From Phycisphaerales bacterium (GTDB taxonomy: Bacteria; Planctomycetota; Phycisphaerae; Phycisphaerales; UBA1924), in contig JARGNC010000024.1 of assembly GCA_029212425.1 (NCBI GenBank), positions 1-21,278 on the forward strand: a DNA stretch of 21,278 nucleotides, read 5' to 3'. Made by a program: the position numbers and the translations under genes. The notes beneath the pieces were generated by a model. That model saw nothing but the letters and a program-made list of their open reading frames with translations. It was not told the origin of the DNA and did no database searches. This document shows, in pieces, positions 7,592-14,964 of the stretch (the stretch's first letter is position 1; each line of letters begins with the position of its first letter).

Positions 7592-7795
7592 ATGAGCCAG
7601 TTTGGAATGCAAATGCCCGGCGGTGGGCAATCGAACAAAAGCACGCCTGATGTGTACACCGCGTTGATCTTTCTTGGAGTTGTTGCGATGGCGGTCGCCG
7701 TGGGCATGCTCTGGGTGAATGGGAGCAAGCTCGCTCCTCAGAAGGGCAACGCACTGAGTGTGCAAGAAGAGGGCAAGATCAAAATCAATCAGTGA
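7592..7795 (+). CDS. Small single-pass membrane protein of unknown function
   Basis: The 67-residue product has a short Gly/Met/Gln-rich N-terminus, one clear membrane helix (about 22-44, YTALIFLGVVAMAVAVGMLWV), then a polar tail ending EEGKIKINQ. A strong Shine-Dalgarno AAGGAG stands about 7 bases before the ATG, which makes this a real gene despite its size. It follows the coiled-coil membrane protein closely in the same direction, so the two may form a complex. No family recognised. Confidence 0.85.
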   Translation: MSQFGMQMPGGGQSNKSTPDVYTALIFLGVVAMAVAVGMLWVNGSKLAPQKGNALSVQEEGKIKINQ

Positions 7796-7912
7796 TTTGG
7801 AGCTTTCGAGTTCTTGGAACCAGGTGGTCCACTGAGTGTTTGTTTTTGCCGGTTATCAGGTCTAAAAGATCAGAAAATGACATCATTCTTCGAGATTGGA
7901 ATCGATGTTTGC

Positions 7913-7940
7913 TTGACTCTTGGAGCTTACAGAATACGAT
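7913..7940 (+). promoter_or_regulatory. Promoter of the tRNA-Asp gene
   Basis: TTGACT (7913-7918) and TACGAT (7935-7940) are separated by 16 bases, a good sigma-70-type match, about 44 bases before the tRNA. A GGGTGC/GCACCC inverted repeat (7941-7946/7957-7962) begins right at the expected transcription start. Confidence 0.65.
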
Positions 7941-7983
7941 GGGTGCTCAACGAAACGCACCCTATTCGGAGTGTGAATGAGTT

Positions 7984-8057
7984 GGGGCGGTAGCTCAATT
8001 GGTTAGAGCCCCGGACTGTCGATCCGGAGGTTGCGGGTTCGATTCCCGTCCGCCTCG
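7984..8057 (+). tRNA. tRNA-Asp (anticodon GUC)
   Basis: A complete 74-base cloverleaf can be folded by eye. The acceptor GGGGCGG (7984-7990) pairs with CCGCCTC (8050-8056), with one G-U. The D stem is GCTC/GAGC. The anticodon stem CCGGA/TCCGG encloses the loop CTGTCGA with anticodon GTC at 8018-8020. The T arm is GCGGG-TTCGATT-CCCGT. The discriminator is G at 8057, as expected for aspartate tRNAs. The 3' CCA is not encoded. Confidence 0.97.
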
Positions 8058-8062
8058 TTCGC

Positions 8063-8095
8063 AAAAACAACCCAGCATTGCTGGGTTGTTTTTTT
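8063..8095 (+). terminator. Intrinsic terminator after tRNA-Asp
   Basis: AAAAACAACCCAGC (8063-8076) pairs perfectly with GCTGGGTTGTTTTT (8080-8093) around a 3-base ATT loop, ending in a T run to 8095. The A-rich left flank means it could also terminate in reverse. It lies inside the N-terminal frame extension of the antiporter ORF, evidence against a start there. Confidence 0.93.
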
Positions 8096-8149
8096 GTATA
8101 CTTTGAACACTCGATTGTCAGATTTTGCACGCGATCATTTCGGATTTGG

Positions 8150-8155
8150 TACAGT
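8150..8155 (+). promoter_or_regulatory. Extended -10 box (TGnTACAGT) of a probable leaderless antiporter transcript
   Basis: TACAGT, preceded by TG one base away (8147-8148), ends 6 bases before the ATG at 8162. Transcription would start on the A of the start codon. No Shine-Dalgarno is present. Confidence 0.5.
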
Positions 8156-8161
8156 GTGCGG

Positions 8162-10057
8162 ATGGTATGCGCAGATTCAATCTTGACGCTTGGTGCTGGT
8201 GGTGGGGCTGGTATTGGCACTGCATTGACCGCGGTGCTGCTGCTCGGGATCGGGGCACAGTGGGTTGCTTGGCGGCTCAAAATTCCTTCAATTCTCTTGC
8301 TGTTGATCTTTGGGCTGCTTGCTGGTCCAGTCATGAGACAACTCACCGATGGTGGGTCATTCTCGATCAATCCAGATGAGATATTCGGATCAGATTTGCT
8401 GCTCGCGTTGGTGGGGATTTCTGTTGGGATGATCCTGTACGAAGGCGGGTTAACACTCAAGTTCAGCGAGGTTCGATCTTCATGGCGATCTGTTGCGATG
8501 ATGGTGACTGTGGGTGCGTTCGTCACTTGGATGGTGGCGCTGCTGAGCGCGAAATGGATACTTGGTTTGAGTACGCCGATTGCGACGCTGCTTGGAGCGG
8601 TGCTGATTGTGACCGGTCCAACGGTCATCGGACCGATGCTGTCGCATATTCGGCCTTCAGGGGCGAGTGGATTGATTCTCAAGTGGGAAGGGATTGTGAT
8701 CGACCCCATCGGGGTTGCTGTTGCGGTGCTGGTCTTTGAAGCGATTGTCGCGCAGCCTGGGACGCACAGCTTGGATGTGACGATCAATGCGATCCTGACC
8801 ACATTGGTCGCGGGGATTCTACTGGGTGTTGCGTCTGCGCTGCTGCTGAAAGAAGTCTTGAATCGGTATTTGGTTCCTGATTATCTCCAGAATCCTGTTT
8901 CGTTGATGCTTGTGATTGCGACCTTCACCGCATCAAACATGATTTACCCTGAATCTGGATTGCTCGCGACAACGGTGATGGGCATCGTCCTGGTCAACCA
9001 GAAGAAGGTCGACATCCATCACATTCTCGAGTTCAAAGAGAACCTTCGGGTACTCCTGATTTCGGTCTTGTTCATTGTACTTGCTGCACGATTGCGGATC
9101 GAAGATCTGCAGCAGTTGGATTGGATTGAAGTTTTCGGATTTATTGGGGTGCTGATTGTTGTCGCTCGTCCGCTTGGTGTGTTCTTGTCCACGCTTGGAG
9201 CGGGTCTTCGCTGGCAAGAACGGATCTTTTTGTGTCTGATGGCTCCTCGTGGGATTGTCGCGGCTGCTGCGGCTTCCATCTTCGCGCTCGGACTTGAGAA
9301 AGCTGAGATTGAGGGATTCGAGACGATCGTGCCTTTGACATTCTCCGTGATCATCGGGACGGTCGCGTTTTACGGATTAACAGCGCCTTGGGCGGCTCGC
9401 AAACTGGGGGTATCGGATCCGAATCCGCAAGGTGTGCTGTTTATTGGTGCGAGTGGGTGGGTGCGCGGATTGGCAATGGTTCTGCAGAAGCGCGGCATCC
9501 GAGTGCATCTCATTGACACGAATCGTTCGAATATTCGTCATGCAGTGATGAACGGGCTCCCTGCGACCTATGGCAATGTGCTGACCATGGGCGATCTCAC
9601 AGATATTGATCTTCGCGGGATCGGACGTGTATTTGCAAACACTCCCAATGATGAGGTTAACACGCTTGTCCTCCAGAGCTTCAAAGGCTATTTTGACTCG
9701 TCGAGTATGTATCGTTTGACCCGGAAGGTGACAAAGTCTTCTGAAGCGGGCAAAGCTGAAGGTATGGGGAGAATCCTCTTTGATGAGGATCTCGGATACT
9801 CCGATCTTGAGGACCATCTCCATGATGGTTGGGTGATCAAAGCGACCAATATCTCCAATGAATTCAGCTTTGAAGATTACAAAACGCTCTATGGATCGTC
9901 GGCTGTGGCACTGTGCACAATGCGGGATGGGGTGATGTCTGTTTGCACTGTCGACTCGCCTGCGGCTCCGGTTGCGGGTGACACAATCATCTCGCTGGTG
10001 AACCCTGACGAGTTGTTCATGCTTCGTGCGATGAACGAGAACGATCCGACTCTTTAG
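8162..10057 (+). CDS. NhaP/CPA1-type cation:proton antiporter with C-terminal TrkA-N-like domain
   Basis: This polytopic membrane protein is predicted to exchange Na+ or K+ for H+. From about residue 15 to 400 it is a series of hydrophobic helices with family landmarks: GISVGMILYEGGLTL, VTGPTVIGPMLSH, and KWEGIVIDPIGVAVAVLVFE, in which Glu176 and Asp181 sit where CPA1 antiporters place ion-translocating acidic residues. Helix-rich MAPRGIVAAAAASIFAL follows. At about residue 424 a Rossmann-like TrkA-N domain begins (GVLFIGASGWVRGLAMVL...IDTNRSNIRHA), usually a nucleotide-sensing gate. The C-terminus may hold a TrkA-C-like segment. The frame is open back to 8078, but that stretch lies in the terminator, so the ATG at 8162 (631 residues) is preferred. 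Cation specificity cannot be read from sequence. It converges on the SpoIIE-type gene with 7 bases between. Confidence 0.92.
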   Translation: MVCADSILTLGAGGGAGIGTALTAVLLLGIGAQWVAWRLKIPSILLLLIFGLLAGPVMRQLTDGGSFSINPDEIFGSDLLLALVGISVGMILYEGGLTLKFSEVRSSWRSVAMMVTVGAFVTWMVALLSAKWILGLSTPIATLLGAVLIVTGPTVIGPMLSHIRPSGASGLILKWEGIVIDPIGVAVAVLVFEAIVAQPGTHSLDVTINAILTTLVAGILLGVASALLLKEVLNRYLVPDYLQNPVSLMLVIATFTASNMIYPESGLLATTVMGIVLVNQKKVDIHHILEFKENLRVLLISVLFIVLAARLRIEDLQQLDWIEVFGFIGVLIVVARPLGVFLSTLGAGLRWQERIFLCLMAPRGIVAAAAASIFALGLEKAEIEGFETIVPLTFSVIIGTVAFYGLTAPWAARKLGVSDPNPQGVLFIGASGWVRGLAMVLQKRGIRVHLIDTNRSNIRHAVMNGLPATYGNVLTMGDLTDIDLRGIGRVFANTPNDEVNTLVLQSFKGYFDSSSMYRLTRKVTKSSEAGKAEGMGRILFDEDLGYSDLEDHLHDGWVIKATNISNEFSFEDYKTLYGSSAVALCTMRDGVMSVCTVDSPAAPVAGDTIISLVNPDELFMLRAMNENDPTL

Positions 10058-10064
10058 TATGTAA

Positions 10065-10964
10065 CTAGCTTGCAACTACGGTGTCGGTATGTCCGAAACC
10101 AAAGCTGTTTTTGATCAAGTTTGCGAGTGTCGCGGGACCTACCTTGTTGGTGCCTGTGCCGTTGTGGTGAAGCATCAGCATGGTGTGGTCATCATCGGCA
10201 TGTGAAAATCCACGATTGGTGAGTTCTTCGAGCAGTAGATGTGGTATCTGAGTAGTTGATTCATGAGCGATACTGTTCAGTAGGTTGGCGAGTCCATCAG
10301 TCCCGAGGAGCGATCCATTTACACTTTGTGCTTCCGTGTAGGCATCGGTGTAAGCGCAGATGAGATCGCCTGGTTCGAACTTGATTGCGATTTGTTCATA
10401 CTCGGTCGAGTTGATGACACCGAGCGGTAGATTTTTGATTCCTATTTTCAGATCGTTTGTCGGAATTCTGAGCACGCCTTGGGTGTTTTGGTCGAGCGGA
10501 ATCCATTGGGTGGTATTGGCCCTTTTGAGTAATGGGGGTGGGTGACCTGCGTTGACGAAGATGAGGTGCCCCGATGGCGCGAAGTAGGTCATGAGCAGCG
10601 CGGTAGCGAACTGTGAGCCACTAGAGATGGTGTCGAAGGATTTGTTGAGTGTTCGCGCGAGTTTGGATTGGTCCACGGTATTGATGGATTTATGCATCGC
10701 TTTGCGGAGCTGGTGAGCAAGGTCACTGACGGCGTTGCCGTGACCGGAGACATCGGCGAGTAGGATTCGAGAGATCCAGCCGCTGGAGCATGATGAGATG
10801 AGGTAGATGTCGCCACCAGCTTCGGATCCTGCGAGTGGTCGTGAGGAGACACTGATGTCGAGACCAGGGACAGAGGCGGCGTGGTCTGCGTTACTTGATC
10901 CACCCCACACTTCAAGACATTTGAGGGCGTGGGGCTCAGTGGATGGTTGTGCTGGTGTAGACAT
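10065..10964 (-). CDS. SpoIIE-type PP2C-family serine/threonine phosphatase
   Basis: The 299-residue soluble protein is almost entirely the PP2C/SpoIIE phosphatase domain. Metal-binding and core motifs are seen in order: GGDIY (50-54), DVSGHG (71-76), SGSQFATALL (116-123), NAGHPPPLL (138-146), the 'YTDG.TE' block as YTDAYTEA (205-212), and DDDHTMLML (257-265). Relatives (RsbU, SpoIIE) dephosphorylate anti-sigma-factor antagonists. No STAS antagonist or RsbW-like kinase is encoded nearby, and no attached sensor domain (GAF, PAS, REC, HAMP) is visible. It is the last gene of the minus-strand prenyl synthase-dxs-nadK cluster, 29 bases after nadK. The ATG at 10964 has no clear Shine-Dalgarno. Confidence 0.9.
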   Translation of the reverse strand: MSTPAQPSTEPHALKCLEVWGGSSNADHAASVPGLDISVSSRPLAGSEAGGDIYLISSCSSGWISRILLADVSGHGNAVSDLAHQLRKAMHKSINTVDQSKLARTLNKSFDTISSGSQFATALLMTYFAPSGHLIFVNAGHPPPLLKRANTTQWIPLDQNTQGVLRIPTNDLKIGIKNLPLGVINSTEYEQIAIKFEPGDLICAYTDAYTEAQSVNGSLLGTDGLANLLNSIAHESTTQIPHLLLEELTNRGFSHADDDHTMLMLHHNGTGTNKVGPATLANLIKNSFGFGHTDTVVAS

Positions 10965-10993
10965 GAAGTGGGCAATGTGTCGAGCGAAGTCTT

Positions 10994-11863
10994 TTATTCC
11001 TTGCTTGCAGGTGCTTTTGCCCAGTACATTTTGCGGACGAGTGTGTTCCAGTAGCTCACAGTGGGATCAATCACAAACTTGACAGGTGATTGGTGGTTTG
11101 TGATGACGATGTGGTCGCCTATAGCGATGATCGGTCCGAGTTGGCCGTCGATCAGCAATCGGGTCCCGTCGCAGTCCTCAGAGTTTGTCTGGCGTGCAAC
11201 GAGCCGTATTTCGGATTTGCTTGGGACCACAATTGGTCGGAAACTCAATGAATGAGCTGCGTTGGGTGTGATGATTGTCGCGTTGACCCCTGGAGCGACG
11301 ATTGGACCACCTGATGAGACGTTGTATGCGGTTGATCCGAGTGGTGTTGAAACGATGATCCCGTCGCCTGCGACAGTTGGGCCCAGATTGTTGTCGATAC
11401 TTATGTCGATTTTAATGATTCTGTATGGAGGTCCAGCGGTGATGACGAACTCGTTGAGTGCAAGTCTTGGTGACGACTCGTTGCCATCTTTGTCGATGTG
11501 CTGGGCACTAATTGGGTGTACCAGCCGTGTTGTGAGGGCTGACGAACCGTCAAGGATTGAAGGTGCGTCACGAAGGAATGAATCGAACTCGTATCCTGCC
11601 ATGAACCCAACATTCCCGGTGTTGACTCCTAGCAATGGACAGTTCATCGCAAGGCAGTGATGGGCGGCTTTGAGAATTGTGCCGTCGCCTCCGAGAGCGA
11701 TTGCCAAATCGACTTGTGTGGGATCTGGGAGTGACTCGGGTTCGATTGCATCAACGATGTCGATGAGCTCTGCATGTTCTTTGACTGCGTTTGCGACTGA
11801 ATCAAGCGAAGCAACGGCTTCTGCTTTGAGCCGATTGACCAGGATGAGTACGCGGCGTGGCAT
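10994..11863 (-). CDS. nadK: NAD kinase
   Basis: NadK phosphorylates NAD+ to NADP+ in the cytoplasm. All diagnostic motifs are present in the 289 residues: GGDGT (58-62), LLGVNTGNVGFMA (77-89), the NE pair (137-138), and DGIIVSTPLGSTAYNVSSGGP (167-187). The length matches bacterial enzymes. The start is 9 bases after the dxs stop, so it is co-transcribed with dxs. This is a sensible pairing, since the pathway fed by Dxs uses NADPH in its next step. No strong Shine-Dalgarno precedes the ATG. Confidence 0.96.
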   Translation of the reverse strand: MPRRVLILVNRLKAEAVASLDSVANAVKEHAELIDIVDAIEPESLPDPTQVDLAIALGGDGTILKAAHHCLAMNCPLLGVNTGNVGFMAGYEFDSFLRDAPSILDGSSALTTRLVHPISAQHIDKDGNESSPRLALNEFVITAGPPYRIIKIDISIDNNLGPTVAGDGIIVSTPLGSTAYNVSSGGPIVAPGVNATIITPNAAHSLSFRPIVVPSKSEIRLVARQTNSEDCDGTRLLIDGQLGPIIAIGDHIVITNHQSPVKFVIDPTVSYWNTLVRKMYWAKAPASKE

Positions 11864-11872
11864 GGATTCGTA

Positions 11873-13894
11873 TTAAGTCGCTGGATTGGTTGATTGAACG
11901 GTCATCGGTTTTGGAGTGATGACTTGGTGTGAAGTGGTTGTTTTGGGGGAGAATGGTTCGTTGGATTCTGGATCCGCGGCGTGGCGGATCATCCGAGCAA
12001 TCCCGGTTGTGTCTAGCCCGACTTCTGCGAGTTGGTCGTTGCGGGAATCTTGGTGGACCCATTGATCTGGGATGCCGTGACGGACGACGCGGGATGCGTC
12101 GAGTTTGTATTCTTGGGCGCACTCGAGGACGCTGGTTCCGAAGCCGCCGATGATGGTGTGGTCTTCGAGGGTGAGAATCGGGATATTGCGTGAGAGCAGT
12201 TCGCGGATCAGCTGCGAATCGACAGGCTTGGCGAAGCGTGCGTCGTAGTGGGCGATGTTGTACTCACTACCGAGCGATTCGATCGCTTTGTGTGCGTTGA
12301 CTGCTGGGGTTCCGAAACTGAGCACCGCGACATCGGGGCGGTTGGTGTCTAGATCGGAATGCTCAGGTGTGAGCAGGCGGGCTTTCCCGAGTTCGAACGG
12401 TGGGGCATCTCCGAATATTTCGGAGACTGAATCGCGTGGGTAGCGGACGCTGGTGAGGGATGCGTCCCATGTCCGCATGAACTCGAGGCACTGGATCAGA
12501 CTGGGTTCGTCGATGACCGCCATCAGGACAGAGTCTGGGAGGGTGCGGAGGATGGCGACATCGCAGAAGCCGTGGTGGACGGCTCCGTCGCCTCCGACGA
12601 GTCCGGCACGATCGAGGCACAGACGGAGTCCGAGGCCTTGGAGAGCGACTTCTTGGAAGGTCTGATCGAACGCTCGTTGGAGGAAGGTGGAATAGACAGC
12701 GAGGAACGGACGGAGTCCGGTCTTTGCCATCCCTGCGAGCATATCGGTTGCGTGGGATTCGCAGATTCCTGCATCGAAGGTGCGTGTTGGGAAGCGTTCG
12801 AGTGGTTGCGTGATCCCGGTGCCATCGGACATCGCTGCGGTCGCGGCGACTGTTCTTTCGTCGCGTTGCATGACATCGGTGATCGCGTCTGAGAATGCGG
12901 CGGTAAATGAGCGACCTGAAGAAGGCATGCGGACTTTGCAGCCGAGGGTTTCGTCGTGTTCGACGGTGAATGCTTTGGGGGAGTGAAACTTGGTCGCGTC
13001 TTTTTCTGCGATTTCCAGACCTTTACCTTTGATCGTTTTGACATGGAGGATCATGGGTCGATCGAGGTCGCGTGCTTCCGCGAGGAACTCGATGAGGGTA
13101 GGGAGGTCGTGGCCGTCGATTGGACCAACAGTGAGGAGTCCGAATTTCTCGAACCAAGAATCCTCGTTGATCGCGGCTTTGGTCATCTCTCCCATGCGGT
13201 GGTACGCTTCGCGGAGGAGTGAGCCGCCTGGAACTGCTTTGAGGAGTTCTCGTGCGCCCTTTTTGAAATCGGTGTAGGTGTGGGAGACGCGGACTCGGTC
13301 GAAGTACTGCGCCATGGCGCCTTGTGGTTTGGAGATGCTCATCCCGTTGTCGTTGAGGACGATGAGCATTTGTCGGTTCAGGAGACCGGCGTGGTTGAGG
13401 CCTTCCATTGCAACGCCGTTGACGATTGATGCGTCACCGATGAGGGTGACGACGCGCCGGCCGTCTGGGTTGGTGTCGGGGTGATAGGACTCGTTGTTGA
13501 TCTGGTCGCCGCGTGCCATACCGACGGCGGTGGAGATTCCTGTCCCGGCGTGACCGACTCGGAAGAGGTCGTAGTGCGACTCTGACGGCTCGGGGAATCC
13601 GGACATGCCTTTGCGGGTTCGGAGGTTTGCGAGTTTGTCCAAGCGTCCGGTGAGGAGCTTGTGGGGGTAGCACTGGTGGCCGACATCGAAGAGGAGGCGG
13701 TCGTGTCCGAAATCAAAGACGCGGTGCATCGCGATGGTGAGTTCGACGACTCCGAGGTTGGGCGCGAGGTGTCCGCCGGTTTTGGAGACCTGGTCGATGA
13801 TCGCAGTGCGGATCTCGGTTGCCAACTGCTCAAGCTGCGGGATGGTCATCTCGCGGAGTTGGGCTGGGGTTGTATTGGATCCGAGCAGGGTCAT
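11873..13894 (-). CDS. dxs: 1-deoxy-D-xylulose-5-phosphate synthase
   Basis: Dxs condenses pyruvate and glyceraldehyde 3-phosphate to DXP, the first step of the MEP isoprenoid pathway, using thiamine diphosphate. The transketolase-like signatures are clear: DVGHQCYPHKLLTGR (70-84), VGHAGTGIS (113-121), the ThDP block GDASIVNGVAMEGLNHAG (153-170) ending at LNDN, GPIDGHDL, HVKTIKGKGLEIAE, CESHATDMLAGMA and LCLDRAGLVGGDGAVHHG. The usual GDG is GDA here. The frame is open back to a GTG at 14020, but that would start inside a hairpin directly after the prenyl synthase stop. The ATG at 13894 has GAGGA about 10 bases upstream and gives 673 residues. About 35 polar residues after the conserved end (from RMIRHAADPESNEP) are extra compared with typical Dxs. 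Confidence 0.96.
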   Translation of the reverse strand: MTLLGSNTTPAQLREMTIPQLEQLATEIRTAIIDQVSKTGGHLAPNLGVVELTIAMHRVFDFGHDRLLFDVGHQCYPHKLLTGRLDKLANLRTRKGMSGFPEPSESHYDLFRVGHAGTGISTAVGMARGDQINNESYHPDTNPDGRRVVTLIGDASIVNGVAMEGLNHAGLLNRQMLIVLNDNGMSISKPQGAMAQYFDRVRVSHTYTDFKKGARELLKAVPGGSLLREAYHRMGEMTKAAINEDSWFEKFGLLTVGPIDGHDLPTLIEFLAEARDLDRPMILHVKTIKGKGLEIAEKDATKFHSPKAFTVEHDETLGCKVRMPSSGRSFTAAFSDAITDVMQRDERTVAATAAMSDGTGITQPLERFPTRTFDAGICESHATDMLAGMAKTGLRPFLAVYSTFLQRAFDQTFQEVALQGLGLRLCLDRAGLVGGDGAVHHGFCDVAILRTLPDSVLMAVIDEPSLIQCLEFMRTWDASLTSVRYPRDSVSEIFGDAPPFELGKARLLTPEHSDLDTNRPDVAVLSFGTPAVNAHKAIESLGSEYNIAHYDARFAKPVDSQLIRELLSRNIPILTLEDHTIIGGFGTSVLECAQEYKLDASRVVRHGIPDQWVHQDSRNDQLAEVGLDTTGIARMIRHAADPESNEPFSPKTTTSHQVITPKPMTVQSTNPAT

Positions 13895-13938
13895 TTGCGG
13901 ATGTTCCTCGATCTTTCCTCGGTCTGGACGATTCACAA

Positions 13939-13966
13939 AGTATAGATGGGATCGGGGCTCAATGCA
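13939..13966 (-). promoter_or_regulatory. Candidate promoter for dxs
   Basis: On the minus strand TATACT (complement of 13939-13944) is a near-consensus -10. TGCATT (complement of 13961-13966) lies 16 bases upstream as a weak -35. Transcription would begin about 40 bases before the dxs ATG, leaving room for the Shine-Dalgarno. Confidence 0.45.
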
Positions 13967-14006
13967 TTGCTTACGGGCGATGCTGAGCGATGTTCGTGAG
14001 AAGAAA

Positions 14007-14022
14007 GAGTGTTTCGACACTC
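14007..14022 (-). terminator. Terminator-like hairpin overlapping the prenyl synthase stop codon
   Basis: Minus-strand GAGTGT-CGAA-ACACTC forms a perfect 6-bp stem and tetraloop followed by TTTCTT. The hairpin starts within the stop codon (14023-14021) of the prenyl synthase. It is short with an imperfect T tract, so a partial terminator or attenuator between prenyl synthase and dxs is the most one can say. On the plus strand the same loop reads TTCG. Confidence 0.45.
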
Positions 14023-14914
14023 AGTGGGAGCGATTGGTCATCAGATCGAGCAGGACGCGTAATCCGTTTGATTCGGGGCCGATTTGTTCGAGTCTGGATC
14101 GAGCGGATTGGTCGAGTGTTCCGATAATCTTATTGGATTGTTCGATGCCGAGGACAGCGGGGTAGGTGAGCTTGTTTGCATCGTCGTCTTTTCGGAGTGT
14201 CTTTCCAACGAGTTTGGGATCACCTTGGACATCGAGGAGATCGTCGATGATCTGGAACTGGAGTCCAAGATCGGAGGCGAAACCAGAGATGTGGTCCAAA
14301 GTTTGTTGATCCGCACCTGCGGCAGTGGCTCCCATGACACAGGATGCGTGGATGAGTGCTCCGGTTTTATTGGTGTGGATGAGTTCGATCTTTGCTTCGT
14401 CTGAGAGTGATTCATCGAAACCGGCGAGGGTGTCATAGACCTGGCCGACGATCATGGCGCGTGTGCCTTGGCAGAGTTGTGCGATGAGTGTGGAGTGGAC
14501 TGTTGTGGATGGGATGGGCTTTACTGTGGAGAGCGCTTCGAACGCGAGGGCGAGCATCGCGTCGCCTGCAAGGATTGCGGCGGCTTCCCCGGCATGCTTG
14601 TGGAGGGTTGGGCGACCACGACGAAGGTCGTCGTTGTCGAGAGCTGGGAGATCATCATGAACGAGACTGAACGCATGGATGAGTTCAACTGCAACTGCAA
14701 CTGGGACAGACTCATTACCTGAGCCGCCTGCCGCTTGGGCGCTGGCCCATGCGAGGAGCGGTCGGATGCGCTTTCCGGGCGCGAGTAGCGCGTACCGGAT
14801 CGGGTCATCGAGTTTGCTTGGCAATTTAAGCGTATCGAGAAAGCCAACCATCGCGGTGTCGATTTGGGTGCGGATTTGATCGATGTCGAACGGGATGGAA
14901 TCGGTGGTCTGCAT
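14021..14914 (-). CDS. ispA: Polyprenyl diphosphate synthase (farnesyl/geranylgeranyl diphosphate synthase type)
   Basis: The cytoplasmic all-alpha prenyltransferase condenses isopentenyl diphosphate with allylic diphosphates. Both metal-binding Asp-rich motifs are intact: DDLPALD (Asp87, Asp88, Asp93) followed by NDDLRRGRPTLHK, and IIDDLLD (Asp224, Asp225, Asp228). GKRIRP near residue 47 and the KTG segment at 183-185 are also standard. The two-residue insertion in the first motif (DDx4D) is the bacterial type. The residues before it (HAFSLVHDD) resemble E. coli IspA (HAYSLIHDD), which favours a C15 or C20 product, though chain length is not certain. 297 residues is the usual size. It heads the minus-strand cluster with dxs, the enzyme supplying the precursor pathway. 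A TACCAT box lies 9 bases before the ATG, so any leader is very short. Confidence 0.93.
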   Translation of the reverse strand: MQTTDSIPFDIDQIRTQIDTAMVGFLDTLKLPSKLDDPIRYALLAPGKRIRPLLAWASAQAAGGSGNESVPVAVAVELIHAFSLVHDDLPALDNDDLRRGRPTLHKHAGEAAAILAGDAMLALAFEALSTVKPIPSTTVHSTLIAQLCQGTRAMIVGQVYDTLAGFDESLSDEAKIELIHTNKTGALIHASCVMGATAAGADQQTLDHISGFASDLGLQFQIIDDLLDVQGDPKLVGKTLRKDDDANKLTYPAVLGIEQSNKIIGTLDQSARSRLEQIGPESNGLRVLLDLMTNRSH

Positions 14915-14953
14915 TGATGGACAATGGTAGCCCTGTTTGGTGCGATCCCGGTC

Positions 14954-14959
14954 TACAGT
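14954..14959 (+). promoter_or_regulatory. -10 box (TACAGT) of a probable leaderless exbB-like transcript
   Basis: TACAGT ends 5 bases before the ATG at 14965, which has no Shine-Dalgarno. It lies in the divergent region shared with the prenyl synthase. No -35 is recognisable. Confidence 0.45.
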
Positions 14960-14964
14960 ACGGC

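Noticed and set aside
7811..7847. T-rich stretch after the small membrane protein, considered as a terminator
   Set aside because: The upstream TGGA...TCCA stem is only four pairs plus mismatches, too weak to call.
7792..7980. 62-codon plus-strand ORF between the small membrane protein and tRNA-Asp
   Set aside because: It starts with GTG overlapping the previous stop, contains the tRNA promoter, ends just before the tRNA and has an unconvincing composition.
7984..8095. tRNA-Asp 3' end as an integration site of a mobile element
   Set aside because: No integrase, no repeated tRNA 3' fragment and no foreign-looking cargo are present. A normal terminator and a housekeeping gene follow.
7927..8802. 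291-codon minus-strand ORF opposite the antiporter and tRNA-Asp
   Set aside because: It spans the complement of the tRNA and its terminator and mirrors the membrane-helix codons. No Shine-Dalgarno or domain.
9377..10075. 232-codon minus-strand ORF opposite the antiporter C-terminus
   Set aside because: Antisense shadow of the TrkA-N region, His/Arg-rich with no domain.
12523..13044. 173-codon minus-strand ORF inside dxs
   Set aside because: Alternative frame within dxs, with a Ser/Pro/Arg-rich product and no motif.
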